From Firmicutes bacterium HGW-Firmicutes-14 (GTDB lineage Bacteria; Bacillota; Thermincolia; Thermincolales; UBA2595): a DNA stretch of 64,000 nucleotides. Position 1 is the stretch's first letter; every line of letters begins with the position of its first letter. Under the pieces are notes generated by a model. It saw only the letters and a program-made list of their open reading frames with translations, was not told the DNA's origin and made no database searches. Location of the stretch: contig PHAB01000005.1 in NCBI GenBank assembly GCA_002840275.1, forward strand, positions 62,001 to 126,000, given 5' to 3'. A program made the translations under genes and the position numbers. Shown piece by piece: positions 46,814 to 59,739 of this stretch.

Positions 46814-46898
46814 CCTTTTTTTAAAAAATTATTTAAAAAATATCCTTAAAAAAAAGGAATTTGTAAAAAAACAGAGAATACAGTTTATGTTATATTTT

Positions 46899-46927
46899 TT
46901 GTCAAAACCCCGGACATACAATATATG
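46899..46927 (+). promoter_or_regulatory. Candidate promoter of the atp operon
   Basis: TTGTCA (46899-46904), 17 bp, TATATG (46922-46927). It would give a leader of about 165 nt before atpZ. No terminator-like structure is clear in the leader. Confidence 0.5.
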
Positions 46928-47097
46928 CCTCTTGCTTGCGGGAGGGATTATATTTATGTCTTTTTATAAGGGTATTGAGTTCGAAAAATTTTGAGAATTG
47001 AGAAATATTTTCCCCCGCAATACATATAAATGTACAGAAATTGCCGGCACCGGTCCCGAGAATGTTCTTTCCAGAAGCCCCTAAAGAGGGTGAAAAT

Positions 47098-47322
47098 ATG
47101 AAAGACAATGATAAGTACCAGGGCTATAGGGCCGTCGGGCTTATAATGTCCGCGGGTATGACCATGGCAGCTTCGGTCTTATTCGGCTACCTGGCCGGGA
47201 ATTGGCTGGACAAATATTTCGGTACAAAGCCCTGGTTGACATTAATTATGTTTCTCCTGGGGACAGCGGCAGGTCTCAAAGCATTATATGACCTGGCCTT
47301 TCCCAAAAAGGGAGGGGACTAG
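47098..47322 (+). CDS. AtpZ/AtpI family protein
   Basis: 74 residues with two membrane helices (AGMTMAASVLFGYLAGNWLD and the second near TLIMFLLGTAAGLKAL). Small proteins of this kind head atp operons and are thought to help assembly or Mg2+/Ca2+ entry. ATG 47098 follows AGAGGGTGAA. Three bases separate it from the next gene. Confidence 0.85.
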   Translation: MKDNDKYQGYRAVGLIMSAGMTMAASVLFGYLAGNWLDKYFGTKPWLTLIMFLLGTAAGLKALYDLAFPKKGGD

Positions 47323-47325
47323 TGC

Positions 47326-47856
47326 ATGGCAGTGGATACACCCCAAGTACAGCGGGGGATAGCCAAGTGGACCTTTTTGACAACATTTATTATCGGTGTG
47401 GTGACATACCTTCTTGGTGCAAAGCAGTTTAGCTTCGGACTGGTCTTTGGGGTTGTCCTTAGTGTTATTAATTACAGAGTTATCAGTGTAATACTTGACG
47501 TGGCTTTTCGTACGGCTTCGGCCGATTTGGCAAGGGTAATAAGTTTTGCAAGTTACCATGTGCGGTTCTGGCTCATAGTCATCATTTTATATATTGTTAT
47601 ACCAAGGACCCACTACCTTTTCGGGGTGGGCACGTTCGCAGGCATATTACTGCCAAAGATGATAATGGGTGTATATGTAGTTAAGAGTACCGATGAGGAG
47701 TGGTGGGCCCGGCCGAAAGAAACCGATGCTCAGCCTGATGAAGAGATTCACAAACCTGTGATGAAAAAAAAGGACGAACCGGATATGATACGGTTCCCGG
47801 GATTGGATTTTGACGACCGTTATAAAAATGATCCCCGGTATGATGACAAAGGATGA
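47326..47856 (+). CDS. atpI: ATP synthase subunit I (AtpI)
   Basis: 176 residues: four membrane helices in the first 125 residues, then a charged cytoplasmic tail (KETDAQPDEEIHKPVMKKK). AtpI is involved in c-ring assembly. The tail is longer than in many family members. Located between atpZ and atpB. Confidence 0.85.
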   Translation: MAVDTPQVQRGIAKWTFLTTFIIGVVTYLLGAKQFSFGLVFGVVLSVINYRVISVILDVAFRTASADLARVISFASYHVRFWLIVIILYIVIPRTHYLFGVGTFAGILLPKMIMGVYVVKSTDEEWWARPKETDAQPDEEIHKPVMKKKDEPDMIRFPGLDFDDRYKNDPRYDDKG

Positions 47857-47908
47857 TAAATCATTTGGATTATCAGATAAAGCAGTTTAAGTGAAGGAGG
47901 TGGAAAAT

Positions 47909-48920
<1,012 letters not shown>

Positions 48921-49043
48921 GTGATTACTTATTCAGTTTCTTATATCTACTAAGGCGATAGAGATCAGGGAAGGTATAACCTTGGTCTCTTTTCGCCTAA
49001 AACAAGGTTTTTGAATGATTGCAGAGAGGGGGTTTTCGGATAG

Positions 49044-49553
49044 ATGGGATCAATTCTCGAAAGCTTGGGCTTTGAATTCCCCAAGTTCCTCTGGCAGGTA
49101 GTGAACTTCCTGATTTTGCTGTTTATTTTAAAGAAACTGGCCTATAAACCCATTCTCAATATGCTGGACGAGCGTAAGAAATCAATTGAAGATGCCATAA
49201 ACAATGCAGAAACAGCCAAAACTGAAGCAGAGAAACTGAGAAAAGACTATGAAGCCCGTCTGGCTGAAGCAAAACAGGAAGCCCAGGATATCATTGCCAA
49301 AGCAACAAAACTGGGTGAAGAAATGAAAAACGAAATAGTCACAAAAGCACAAAATGAAGCCTCAAAGGCTATCCAAAAGGCCCAGGAAGAAATTACCCGG
49401 GAGAAAGACCAGGCTATTGCTGCCCTGCGTGACGAAGTTGCCATATTGGCAGTGATGGCTGCAGGCAAAATAATTGGCAAATCCATTACCGTGGAAGACC
49501 ACGAAAAACTGGTTAAAGAATTTGTAGCAGAGGTGGGCGAGCTCAAATGCTAG
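49044..49553 (+). CDS. atpF: ATP synthase subunit b
   Basis: 169 residues: one N-terminal helix (FLWQVVNFLILLFIL) and a long charged coiled coil with alanine/glutamate heptads. It is the peripheral stalk. Seven-base overlap with atpH. Confidence 0.95.
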   Translation: MGSILESLGFEFPKFLWQVVNFLILLFILKKLAYKPILNMLDERKKSIEDAINNAETAKTEAEKLRKDYEARLAEAKQEAQDIIAKATKLGEEMKNEIVTKAQNEASKAIQKAQEEITREKDQAIAALRDEVAILAVMAAGKIIGKSITVEDHEKLVKEFVAEVGELKC

Positions 49554-50113
49554 AGAATGCCGTTGCACGCAGGTACGCCCAGGCTTTTTTTGGTATTGCA
49601 CAGGACCGGAGTATGGTAGACAAACTTGAAACAGAGCTCAAAACAGTTGTCGAAACAATTGACGGGAATGAAGAACTCCGGAGGGTTATGGACCACCAGC
49701 TTGTATCTCCTGTGGAGAAAAAGGCCATTGTCAATAAAATATTTTCTGAGGAAATTTCCGAAATTACTGTAAATTTCCTTGATATCGTCATTGATAAATA
49801 CCGGGCTACATATATCCCCGCAATTTATGAAGAGTTTGTTTCATATGCCAATGAAAACAGGAACATGGCAGATGCCCGGGTAAAAACAGCAGCCGAATTA
49901 ACTGAAGCAGACCTTGAAGCCCTGAAGGATAAGCTCAATGCGGTGACCGGAAAGAATGTCAGGCTGCAGCCTGAAGTGGACCCCAGCTTAATTGGTGGGG
50001 TTATGGTACGTATCGGGGACAAGGTCATTGACGGCAGTTTACTGGGAAGATTGGAGAAACTTAAAGAAAATCTTCTGCATACTGAAGTTAAGGAGATAGG
50101 GGTGAGGAACTAA
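49547..50113 (+). CDS. atpH: ATP synthase subunit delta
   Basis: 188 residues. N-terminal helical bundle (ARRYAQAFFGIA) and C-terminal VRLQPEVDPSLIGGVMVRIGDKVIDGS region typical of delta/OSCP, split in two by a helical link. Connects stalk to F1. Its stop abuts the atpA start. Confidence 0.95.
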   Translation: MLENAVARRYAQAFFGIAQDRSMVDKLETELKTVVETIDGNEELRRVMDHQLVSPVEKKAIVNKIFSEEISEITVNFLDIVIDKYRATYIPAIYEEFVSYANENRNMADARVKTAAELTEADLEALKDKLNAVTGKNVRLQPEVDPSLIGGVMVRIGDKVIDGSLLGRLEKLKENLLHTEVKEIGVRN

Positions 50114-51619
<1,506 letters not shown>

Positions 51620-51667
51620 GAGCAGGTATGTAAGATAACACACTGATAAAGGTGGTGAGAAATCAAC

Positions 51668-52513
51668 ATGGCAAGCGCACGGGATTTGAGGAGAAGGATT
51701 AAGAGTATTAAGAGTACCCAGCAGATAACCAAGGCAATGAAGATGGTTGCCGCGGCAAAACTGCGCAGGGCTCAGGAACGGGTTGTTGCGGCCAGGCCTT
51801 TTGCCGGTAAAATAAAAGAGGTTCTGGCCCGCCTGACTGCTTCCAGTTCAGGGGTAAGCCATCCCCTGCTGGAGGTCCGCGAACCCAAGAATATATGTTA
51901 TGTCCTCATTTCTGCCGACAGGGGTCTTTGTGGCGGATATAATGCCAACATCCTCAGGCTGAATTATAATCTGATTTATAATAAACCGGGCAGCCTTGTT
52001 ACCATAGGCCGGAAAGGGCGGGACTTTTTCCGCCGCCGCGGTTATGATATAAAATCTGAATTTGTCGGCCTCGGAGAAGATATATCCTTTGGTGTTGCCA
52101 AAGAAATCGGTCAGACCCTGGTTGACTACTATGTCAAAGGGATTTTTGACGAGGTATACCTCGTATATACCGAATTCAAGTCAGCTATGACCCAGAATCC
52201 GGTCAGCATGAAACTGCTGCCTGTTGAACCGCCCACTGAAGGCGGAGGGACTCAGATAGATTATATTTACGAGCCCGACCCGGAGACAATGCTGTCGGAA
52301 CTGCTGCCCAAATATATTGATACCACAATATACAGGGCCCTGCTGGAAGCCAAGGCCAGTGAACAGGGTGCCAGGATGACGGCAATGGGTTCAGCTACTG
52401 ACAATGCGTCAGAGATGATAGACAGGCTGACCCTTTCCCTGAACAGGGCCCGGCAGGCTGCCATTACCAAGGAAATCTCCGAAATTGTCGGTGGTGCCAA
52501 CGCACTAGATTAA
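51668..52513 (+). CDS. atpG: ATP synthase subunit gamma
   Basis: 281 residues. N-terminal [20 protein letters not shown] helix and C-terminal [19 protein letters not shown] helix make the rotor coiled coil. Strong AAAGGTGG site. Confidence 0.97.
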   Translation: MASARDLRRRIKSIKSTQQITKAMKMVAAAKLRRAQERVVAARPFAGKIKEVLARLTASSSGVSHPLLEVREPKNICYVLISADRGLCGGYNANILRLNYNLIYNKPGSLVTIGRKGRDFFRRRGYDIKSEFVGLGEDISFGVAKEIGQTLVDYYVKGIFDEVYLVYTEFKSAMTQNPVSMKLLPVEPPTEGGGTQIDYIYEPDPETMLSELLPKYIDTTIYRALLEAKASEQGARMTAMGSATDNASEMIDRLTLSLNRARQAAITKEISEIVGGANALD

Positions 52514-53962
<1,449 letters not shown>

Positions 53963-53964
53963 TC

Positions 53965-54372
53965 ATGGCTGACAAGAATTTAGATGTCGAGATTGTCACA
54001 CCGGAACGGGTTGTTTTCAGAGAGCCGGTAGACTTTGTCGTAGTACCCGGTATCGAGGGTTATCTCGGTATCCTGCCCATGCATGCTCCTATTGTTTCAG
54101 GCCTCAATATAGGGGTACTGAAAGTTATCAATAAGGGAAAAGAAACCAAACTTGCCATAAGCGGCGGATTCATGGAAGTAAACAAGGACAAAGTGGTTAT
54201 CCTTGCTGATACAGCTGAAAGCAGTGACGAGATTGATGTTGAACGGGCTAAAGCCGCCCGTGAGCGGGCCCAGAACAGGCTGGCCAATCGCACCCATGAT
54301 ATTGATGTGATCAGGGCAGAAATGGCGCTGCGCCGGGCTCTTACCCGCTTGAAAGCGGTAGGCCGCGAATAG
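53965..54372 (+). CDS. atpC: ATP synthase subunit epsilon
   Basis: 135 residues: N-terminal beta sandwich (VVPGIEGYLGILPMHAPIVS) and C-terminal helical hairpin (ERAKAARERAQNRL). Regulates F1 and links gamma to the c-ring. Last gene of the operon, followed by two terminators. Confidence 0.96.
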   Translation: MADKNLDVEIVTPERVVFREPVDFVVVPGIEGYLGILPMHAPIVSGLNIGVLKVINKGKETKLAISGGFMEVNKDKVVILADTAESSDEIDVERAKAARERAQNRLANRTHDIDVIRAEMALRRALTRLKAVGRE

Positions 54373-54381
54373 AAATAATTT

Positions 54382-54412
54382 CAAGAGTGTCCCGTTTGGG
54401 GCGCTCTTGTTT
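54382..54412 (+). terminator. First terminator of the atp operon
   Basis: CAAGAG pairs with CTCTTG with inner CCC/GGG and is followed by TTTG. Confidence 0.7.
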
Positions 54413-54429
54413 GCTTATGGGACCAAGAT

Positions 54430-54470
54430 GGCTGGCCATAAGAGCTGACCATAAGAGCCGGCCTTTTTTC
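54430..54470 (+). terminator. Second terminator of the atp operon
   Basis: GGCTGGC pairs with GCCGGCC and is followed by TTTTTTC. The loop holds a GACCATAAGAG-type direct repeat. Confidence 0.75.
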
Positions 54471-54476
54471 TTCGCT

Positions 54477-54701
54477 GAATCAAAAAGATGTTATCAGGCA
54501 ACGAAAACCTGATGGAGTGTCTATGTTGCAGTAAATCTTGACGGATGAAAAACTATCGTCCCGGCGCATGGTCGTCCATGACCAGCGCCGGGGCTCCGGG
54601 CATCCTGCCCTCCGCTGCTCTGCTTTTCATCCGTCTTCGATAACTGCAACAAAGACACTCCATTTAAGGTTTACTTATACCTGATAACATCTTTTTGATT
54701 C
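54477..54701. repeat. 225-bp long palindromic element after the atp operon
   Basis: The outer 22 bases are a perfect inverted repeat (54477-54498 with 54680-54701). Pairing continues inward with interruptions: GATGGAGTGTCT with AGACACTCCAT, GTTGCAGT with ACTGCAAC and GACGGATGAAAA with TTTTCATCCGTC. A GC-rich core hairpin (CCGGCGC with GCGCCGG) sits at 54550-54592. No reading frame or target duplication was recognised. It resembles a MITE-like or structural element. Confidence 0.75.
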
Positions 54702-54734
54702 AAGACAAAAATAAACGACTTTGCAGATGGTCAG

Positions 54735-55145
54735 CTATCTTTCCATCGGATCAAGAATCATCAAGTTTTCAAACTGATTAATTTTATGAAAGTCAACTGG
54801 ATTATGAGTTACCAGAGTTGCATTTTCTATTATAGCTGTCGCCGCTATTAAGGCATCAGGGAGTTTAATTTTAGATCCAAGGGCCTTCCCTTTTGCCCTA
54901 ATTTCGCCTGCTTTTCTGGCAATATCTGAACTCACTTCAATAATATCTGCCTCAGATAATACATCTTCAATAAATTTTTTTGCCTTTTCTGACATTGTGA
55001 TTGAAAAAAGCTCAGCTTCAATAATTACAGAACATAAGAAATCCTTTGATTGGTCAACATACATTTGCTCCATAAAGGAAACCGCCTTTTCATCTCCTTT
55101 GGTAGTAAAGATGATGATATTGGTATCGATCAAATACTTATTCAA
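54735..55145 (-). CDS. vapC: VapC-type PIN-domain toxin
   Basis: 136 residues. LIDTNIIIFTTKGD at the N-terminus, IIEAELFSI in the middle and KLPDALIAATAI with LVTHNPVDF at the C-terminus give the PIN acidic residues. VapC toxins cut tRNA or rRNA. TTG 55145 is the likely start, with GAGGTGG upstream and an eight-base overlap with the antitoxin; the longer in-frame version starting 55172 runs into it. Confidence 0.87.
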   Translation of the reverse strand: MNKYLIDTNIIIFTTKGDEKAVSFMEQMYVDQSKDFLCSVIIEAELFSITMSEKAKKFIEDVLSEADIIEVSSDIARKAGEIRAKGKALGSKIKLPDALIAATAIIENATLVTHNPVDFHKINQFENLMILDPMER

Positions 55146-55404
55146 GTGGTTCCACCTCACGGTCTTCCTCATCCCGAAGGCTTAATATTGCATTCGCAAT
55201 GTCCTCATGATCTTTTAAACAGCCTACAAGTCTCCTTAGAGTTTCAATATTCCTGGGTTTTTGTTGATGTCTAACGACAACGCCATTACCCTTAATCTCA
55301 AATGTAAGGTGCTGCCCTTCTTTAATAGACAATACATCAACTACCTCTTTAGGCAGCGAAACAACCAGGCTATTTCCCGAGCGAAAAACCTTTCTTATTT
55401 CCAT
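55138..55404 (-). CDS. vapB: AbrB/SpoVT-type VapB antitoxin
   Basis: 88 residues. The swapped-hairpin DNA-binding domain is RKVFRSGNSLVVSLPKEVVD, followed by a charged C-terminus that would block the toxin. A 19-bp perfect palindrome covers its promoter (see 55422), indicating autoregulation. Confidence 0.87.
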   Translation of the reverse strand: MEIRKVFRSGNSLVVSLPKEVVDVLSIKEGQHLTFEIKGNGVVVRHQQKPRNIETLRRLVGCLKDHEDIANAILSLRDEEDREVEPLE

Positions 55405-55421
55405 TTTCTCACCACCAACCT

Positions 55422-55447
55422 TGTATAGATTATCTATACATAGTATA
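55422..55447 (-). promoter_or_regulatory. Promoter and operator of vapBC
   Basis: TGTATAGATTATCTATACA (55422-55440) is a perfect palindrome directly downstream of a -10 box TATACT (plus 55442-55447). A TTGATT -35 lies about 15 bp further out. A toxin-antitoxin complex binding here would block transcription. Confidence 0.65.
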
Positions 55448-55609
55448 CCATGGTTTTGGAAAAATCAACAGAAGTATTCTGGAATATACCTACCACCTTT
55501 TTGTCTAAAAGGTATATGAAGAGGCAATATTATTAATGGTGAAGAAAATGAATGGACAGGCAGCCGGAAGGCGCAGCCCTGGTAAATATTACCGCATATT
55601 CCCCGAAAA

Positions 55610-55649
55610 TTCGACAGCAGTTGACAATGGGAGAGGAGTCAGTTAATAT
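55610..55649 (+). promoter_or_regulatory. murA promoter with a possible Spo0A box
   Basis: TTGACA (55621-55626), 17 bp, TAATAT (55644-55649). Just upstream, TTCGACA (55610-55616 region) matches the 0A-box consensus TGNCGAA in reverse. A TATAAT also occurs at 55666. The 300 bases upstream hold only a TATACCT/AGGTATA hairpin (about 55484-55514) and no gene. Confidence 0.5.
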
Positions 55650-55767
55650 AAATATGGCGGTAAGATATAATTCTCTTGAAAACAAAACCTTAGTATATGT
55701 CGGGTCCCCTCTAATCACAACAGAATATTAATTTGCTTGAAGAAAGATCAAAACAGGGGGAAATAGA

Positions 55768-57018
55768 GTGGAGAAACTGGTTATACGGGGAGGAAAACCA
55801 TTAACAGGCAGGGTCCGTATCAGTGGAGCCAAAAATGCCGTGCTTCCAGTAATTGCTTCCACACTGCTGGTAAATGGTACCTGCTGCATCAGGGGAGTCC
55901 CATGCCTCACAGATGTAAGGATGATGGTCGACCTGTTGGGTTACATGGGCGCCGATATCAGTTGGGAGGGGGAAACTCTTTCCGTCAGGGCAGGAAATTT
56001 GAATAACCGTGAGGCTCCTTTCGAATATGTAAGCAAAATGAGGGCCTCTTTTCTCATTATGGGGCCGCTGCTGGCCCGGTTTGGACAGGCAAGGATATTC
56101 ATGCCCGGCGGGTGTAATATCGGTACCAGACCTATAGACCTTCACCTTAAAGGGTTTGTTTCCCTGGGGGCTGAAGTGATAAAAGAAAAGGGGTATGTGG
56201 AGGCCAGAATCAGGGACAGGCTCAAAGGGACCAGGGTGTACCTTGATTTCCCCAGTGTAGGGGCCACCGAGAATATTATGATGGCTGCTGTAATGGCAGA
56301 GGGGACCACACACATCCAAAATGCGGCTGAAGAGCCGGAGATTGTGGACCTGGCGAACTTCCTCAATGCCATGGGGGGCAGGGTCAGCGGGGCCGGGACC
56401 AACCTGATTACCATTGAAGGGGTCCCTTCCCTGAGAGGCAGTACCCATACCGTAATTCCCGACAGGGTTGAAGCAGGGACTTACATGGTGGCTGCCACCC
56501 TGACCGGCGGGGAAGTTTACCTGGAAAATGTTATTTCTGAACACCTTAAACCTGTAATAGCAAAACTTGAAGAAGTTGGTGCAAAGATTAAGAACGGCGG
56601 GGCAGGAGTGCGGGTTACCGCGCCTGACAAGATACTGCCGATAAATTTACAGACCCTCCCTTATCCCGGCTTTCCAACGGACATGCAGTCCCAGATGACC
56701 TCACTCCTGGCCGTGGCCGACGGCACCAGCATCATCACTGAGACGGTATTTGAAAACAGGTTTATGCACACTGAGGAACTAATCCGTATGGGTGCAGATA
56801 TAAAAGTTGATGGCCGCATTGCCGTTATAAAGGGGGTTTCCAGGCTTAGCGGCGCGCGAGTGCAGGCCACAGACCTGCGGGGCGGGGCTGCCCTTATTAT
56901 AGCCGCCCTTGCCGCCAGCGGTCAGACAGAGATCGGTTATGTCTACCATGTTGACCGGGGATATGAAAGACTTGAGGAAAAGCTGGGAGGTCTCGGGGCT
57001 GATATAAGCAGGGCGTGA
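55768..57018 (+). CDS. murA: UDP-N-acetylglucosamine 1-carboxyvinyltransferase
   Basis: 416 residues. K22 in SGAKNAVLP and the catalytic, fosfomycin-target C116 in GGCNIGTRP are present. First committed step of peptidoglycan synthesis. GTG start. Precedes spoIID, the order murAA-spoIID of Bacillus. Confidence 0.96.
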   Translation: MEKLVIRGGKPLTGRVRISGAKNAVLPVIASTLLVNGTCCIRGVPCLTDVRMMVDLLGYMGADISWEGETLSVRAGNLNNREAPFEYVSKMRASFLIMGPLLARFGQARIFMPGGCNIGTRPIDLHLKGFVSLGAEVIKEKGYVEARIRDRLKGTRVYLDFPSVGATENIMMAAVMAEGTTHIQNAAEEPEIVDLANFLNAMGGRVSGAGTNLITIEGVPSLRGSTHTVIPDRVEAGTYMVAATLTGGEVYLENVISEHLKPVIAKLEEVGAKIKNGGAGVRVTAPDKILPINLQTLPYPGFPTDMQSQMTSLLAVADGTSIITETVFENRFMHTEELIRMGADIKVDGRIAVIKGVSRLSGARVQATDLRGGAALIIAALAASGQTEIGYVYHVDRGYERLEEKLGGLGADISRA

Positions 57019-57040
57019 CGGTCAATAATCAGGGAATATG

Positions 57041-57070
57041 AAAAAACATGGTCTATGGCCGTGTTTTTTT
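57041..57070 (+). terminator. Terminator after murA
   Basis: AAAAAACATGG pairs with CCGTGTTTTTT (one wobble) and runs into a T tract. Confidence 0.75.
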
Positions 57071-57114
57071 TATATCTATAATGATATACAGAAAATATGC
57101 CGGGGGGACTGGGG

Positions 57115-58131
57115 ATGAAAAGGATACTGGCGCTGTTGTCCGGCGTGTTTTTCATCTGTCTGCTGGTCATGCCTGTGTGGATAGTTGCCGGTGCCGGGGA
57201 ATCGGCCGGGGGACAGGATTCAATGCCCGGTAACCGGGACAAAACCGGGGAAAGTTTGGGAGAACCGGTTGTACGGGTACTTGATACCGGGACAGGCAAA
57301 GTAATAAATATGTTTCTTGAAGAATACCTGGTGGGGGTCGTGGCCGCGGAGATGCCGGCAGAATTTGAACTGGATGCCCTTAAAGCCCAGGCAGTGGCAG
57401 CCCGAACTTATATTGTCAGGCGAATGTTCCTGTTTGGGGCAAAGCCTGATGAGGCGCATGGGGATGCGGAAATATGTACTGATCCCACCCACTGCCAGGC
57501 CTGGCACAGCTCTGATGAGCTCAGGGAAAAATGGGGACTGGTAAAATACTGGCGGTATTATGATAAAATAAAGACTGCTGTCCGGTTGACCCGGGGACTG
57601 GTGATTACCCACGGTGGAACGCTGATTGACCCGGTTTATCACGGGGCTTGCGGCGGCAAGGGGACGGAAAACTCAGGGGATGTCTGGTCCCGGGAAACGC
57701 CTTATCTCAAAGGTGTTGATTGCCCTTTGGAATATAAGGCCCCGGAGCATACCTGTACCGTCGAAATGGAACCCGAACAGCTGATTGAAGCTGTCGCTGC
57801 CAAAAAGGGTATAACGGCTGTTCCTGTTGCAGCGGGGAATGCTGTGCCGGTAGCGGCTATTTCCAGAAGTCCTGCCGGAAGGATTATTAAAGCAAGTATA
57901 TATGGAATCAGTGTGACCGGGACGGAATTGCGGCAGGCCCTGGGCCTTACATCCACATTCCTGGCCTGGGAAATTTCCGGCCGGACAATCCGGATCACCT
58001 CGTTTGGCAAAGGGCACGCGGTGGGAATGTGCCAGTATGGGGCCAATGGAATGGCCCTAAAGGGAAATGATTTCCGGGATATCATTACCCATTACTATAC
58101 CGGGGTCAAGCTGCAAAAAATAAAGTATTGA
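57115..58131 (+). CDS. spoIID: Stage II sporulation protein D
   Basis: About 338 residues. N-terminal membrane anchor, then the SpoIID/LytB domain with VVAAEMPAEFELDALKAQAV, HGACGGKGTENSG and FGKGHAVGMCQYGA. It is the lytic transglycosylase of the engulfment complex with SpoIIP and SpoIIM. ATG 57115 has GGGG upstream; the longer TTG version adds only six residues. Confidence 0.96.
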   Translation: MKRILALLSGVFFICLLVMPVWIVAGAGESAGGQDSMPGNRDKTGESLGEPVVRVLDTGTGKVINMFLEEYLVGVVAAEMPAEFELDALKAQAVAARTYIVRRMFLFGAKPDEAHGDAEICTDPTHCQAWHSSDELREKWGLVKYWRYYDKIKTAVRLTRGLVITHGGTLIDPVYHGACGGKGTENSGDVWSRETPYLKGVDCPLEYKAPEHTCTVEMEPEQLIEAVAAKKGITAVPVAAGNAVPVAAISRSPAGRIIKASIYGISVTGTELRQALGLTSTFLAWEISGRTIRITSFGKGHAVGMCQYGANGMALKGNDFRDIITHYYTGVKLQKIKY

Positions 58132-58165
58132 ACAAATAAGCCGGGGCTTTTTTACGCATTTATTC

Positions 58166-58206
58166 ACCCCCCTTGCATATATATTTATTAGTAATCAAGG
58201 GGGGGT
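58166..58206 (+). promoter_or_regulatory. Inverted repeat covering the spoIIID ribosome site
   Basis: ACCCCCCTTG (58166-58175) pairs with CAAGGGGGG(G)T (58196-58206), 10 bp with a 20-nt AT-rich loop. The right arm is the Shine-Dalgarno sequence of spoIIID, six bases from its ATG. It could silence translation or serve as the spoIID terminator. Confidence 0.55.
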
Positions 58207-58212
58207 AAACAA

Positions 58213-58467
58213 ATGCAAGAATACATTAGGAAACGTGTGCTCGATATCAGTTCGTATATCATCGATTCAAGATCTACAGTTCGCCAGGCTGCCTCCGTTT
58301 TTGGGGTAAGCAAAAGCACGGTTCACAAGGATATGACTGAAAGGCTGCCCAGTATAAATAAGAAGCTTGCCACCCGGGTAAAAGAGGTCCTGGATTTTAA
58401 CAAGGCCGAACGGCACCTCCGCGGTGGAGAGGCAACAAGAAAAAAATATCAGGAATTAGCGGAATAG
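58213..58467 (+). CDS. spoIIID: Sporulation transcriptional regulator SpoIIID
   Basis: 84 residues with helix-turn-helix TVRQAASVFGVSKSTVHKDM and a basic C-terminal helix. It activates and represses mother-cell genes in the SigE regulon. Position between spoIID and mbl matches other endospore formers. Confidence 0.97.
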   Translation: MQEYIRKRVLDISSYIIDSRSTVRQAASVFGVSKSTVHKDMTERLPSINKKLATRVKEVLDFNKAERHLRGGEATRKKYQELAE

Positions 58468-58604
58468 TTCAAAAAAAAGAGGAATTTTCCCCTATGTGTA
58501 GAATGATTTAACCTAGTAAATTCTGGTCAGTTTTGCTTAAGTTTACATAGAATGATTCAGTCATGTTCTGCATTAAATTCTTACACTGGAAAGGGGAAAA
58601 CTTA

Positions 58605-59630
58605 ATGTTCTGGTTTGGAGCAGATATCGGTGTAGATTTAGGGACCGCCACCGTTCTTGTTTTTGTAAAGGGAAAGGGAATTGTTCTGAGAGAACCGTCT
58701 GTTGTTGCTATGGACAGAGATTCGGGAAAAATCATTGCCCTGGGTGAAGAAGCCCGGCGTATGTTAGGACGTACCCCCGGCAATATAATTGCCACCCGCC
58801 CCCTGCGTGAAGGGGTTATTGCTGATTACGACGTTACCGAAAAAATGCTTCGTCACTTTATAACCAAAGCCTGCGGCAGGTCCTTCTTCTTCCGGCCGCG
58901 CATAATGGTCTGTATCCCTTCGGGGGTTACGGGGGTGGAAGAGAGGGCAGTCCGGCAGGCTGCTCTGCAGGCAGGGGCAAGACAAGCCCACCTGATAGAG
59001 GAACCTCTGGCCGCTGCCCTGGGAGCCGGTCTCGAAATTTCCGAACCCAGTGGATGTATGGTTGTCGATATTGGCGGCGGGACGACAGATGTGGCCGTCC
59101 TTTCCCTGGGCGGGATTGTCGCCAGCGCTTCTTTACGGGTTGGCGGGGACAAGTTTGATGAGTCAATCGTCAGGTATATCCGGCGGGAATTTAACCTGAT
59201 GATCGGGGAGAGGACCGCTGAAGAGCTGAAGATAAATATCGGCACCGCTTATCCCCAAGGTAAGACAGACAATAGTTCCCTGGACATTCGCGGTCGTGAC
59301 CTGGTAACCGGGTTGCCGAAGACAGTCACCGTGACAAGCCAGCAAACCTTTGATGCCATGCAGGAGACTGTGGAAGCAGTGGTCGGTGCAGTAAAAGAGG
59401 TCCTGGAGAAGACTCCCCCGGAGCTTTCCGCCGATATTATCAACAAGGGGATTGTCATGACCGGCGGCGGGGCGCTCCTAAACGGCCTGGATACCCTGAT
59501 CAGCAAAGAAACAGCCCTGCCGGTTTATGTTGCTGATGACCCCCTGTCCTGTGTCGCCACAGGTACCGGGAAAGCCCTTTCAATGATCGGACTGCTGCCG
59601 GAATCCAAGCTGGCCAAGAAGGTAATCTAA
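58605..59630 (+). CDS. mbl: Actin-like rod-shape protein (MreB/Mbl)
   Basis: 342 residues. Actin-fold phosphate loops IGVDLGTATVLVFV and VVDIGGGTTDVAVLS and the adenosine motif IVMTGGGALLNGLD. It directs lateral wall synthesis. The gene lies between spoIIID and flhO, as mbl does. ATG 58605 is after GGAAAGGGGA; the in-frame ATG 58563 lacks a site. Confidence 0.95.
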   Translation: MFWFGADIGVDLGTATVLVFVKGKGIVLREPSVVAMDRDSGKIIALGEEARRMLGRTPGNIIATRPLREGVIADYDVTEKMLRHFITKACGRSFFFRPRIMVCIPSGVTGVEERAVRQAALQAGARQAHLIEEPLAAALGAGLEISEPSGCMVVDIGGGTTDVAVLSLGGIVASASLRVGGDKFDESIVRYIRREFNLMIGERTAEELKINIGTAYPQGKTDNSSLDIRGRDLVTGLPKTVTVTSQQTFDAMQETVEAVVGAVKEVLEKTPPELSADIINKGIVMTGGGALLNGLDTLISKETALPVYVADDPLSCVATGTGKALSMIGLLPESKLAKKVI

Positions 59631-59739
59631 TAGTTCTAAAGAAAAAAGGCAAATATAACGATATTATATAAAGGATAATTTTGAGGGATATTTCAACATA
59701 GATAAATTAATAGAAATTAGGCTGCGGGGAGGTGAGAAA

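Noticed and set aside
46887-46994. 35-codon hydrophobic frame (MLYFLSKPRTYNICLLLAGG...) before the atp operon
   Set aside because: It lacks a Shine-Dalgarno sequence and overlaps the candidate atp promoter, so I treat it as chance.
55536-55646. 36-codon frame (MVKKMNGQAAGRRS...) upstream of murA
   Set aside because: It ends inside the murA promoter and has no clear ribosome site or homologue I recognise.
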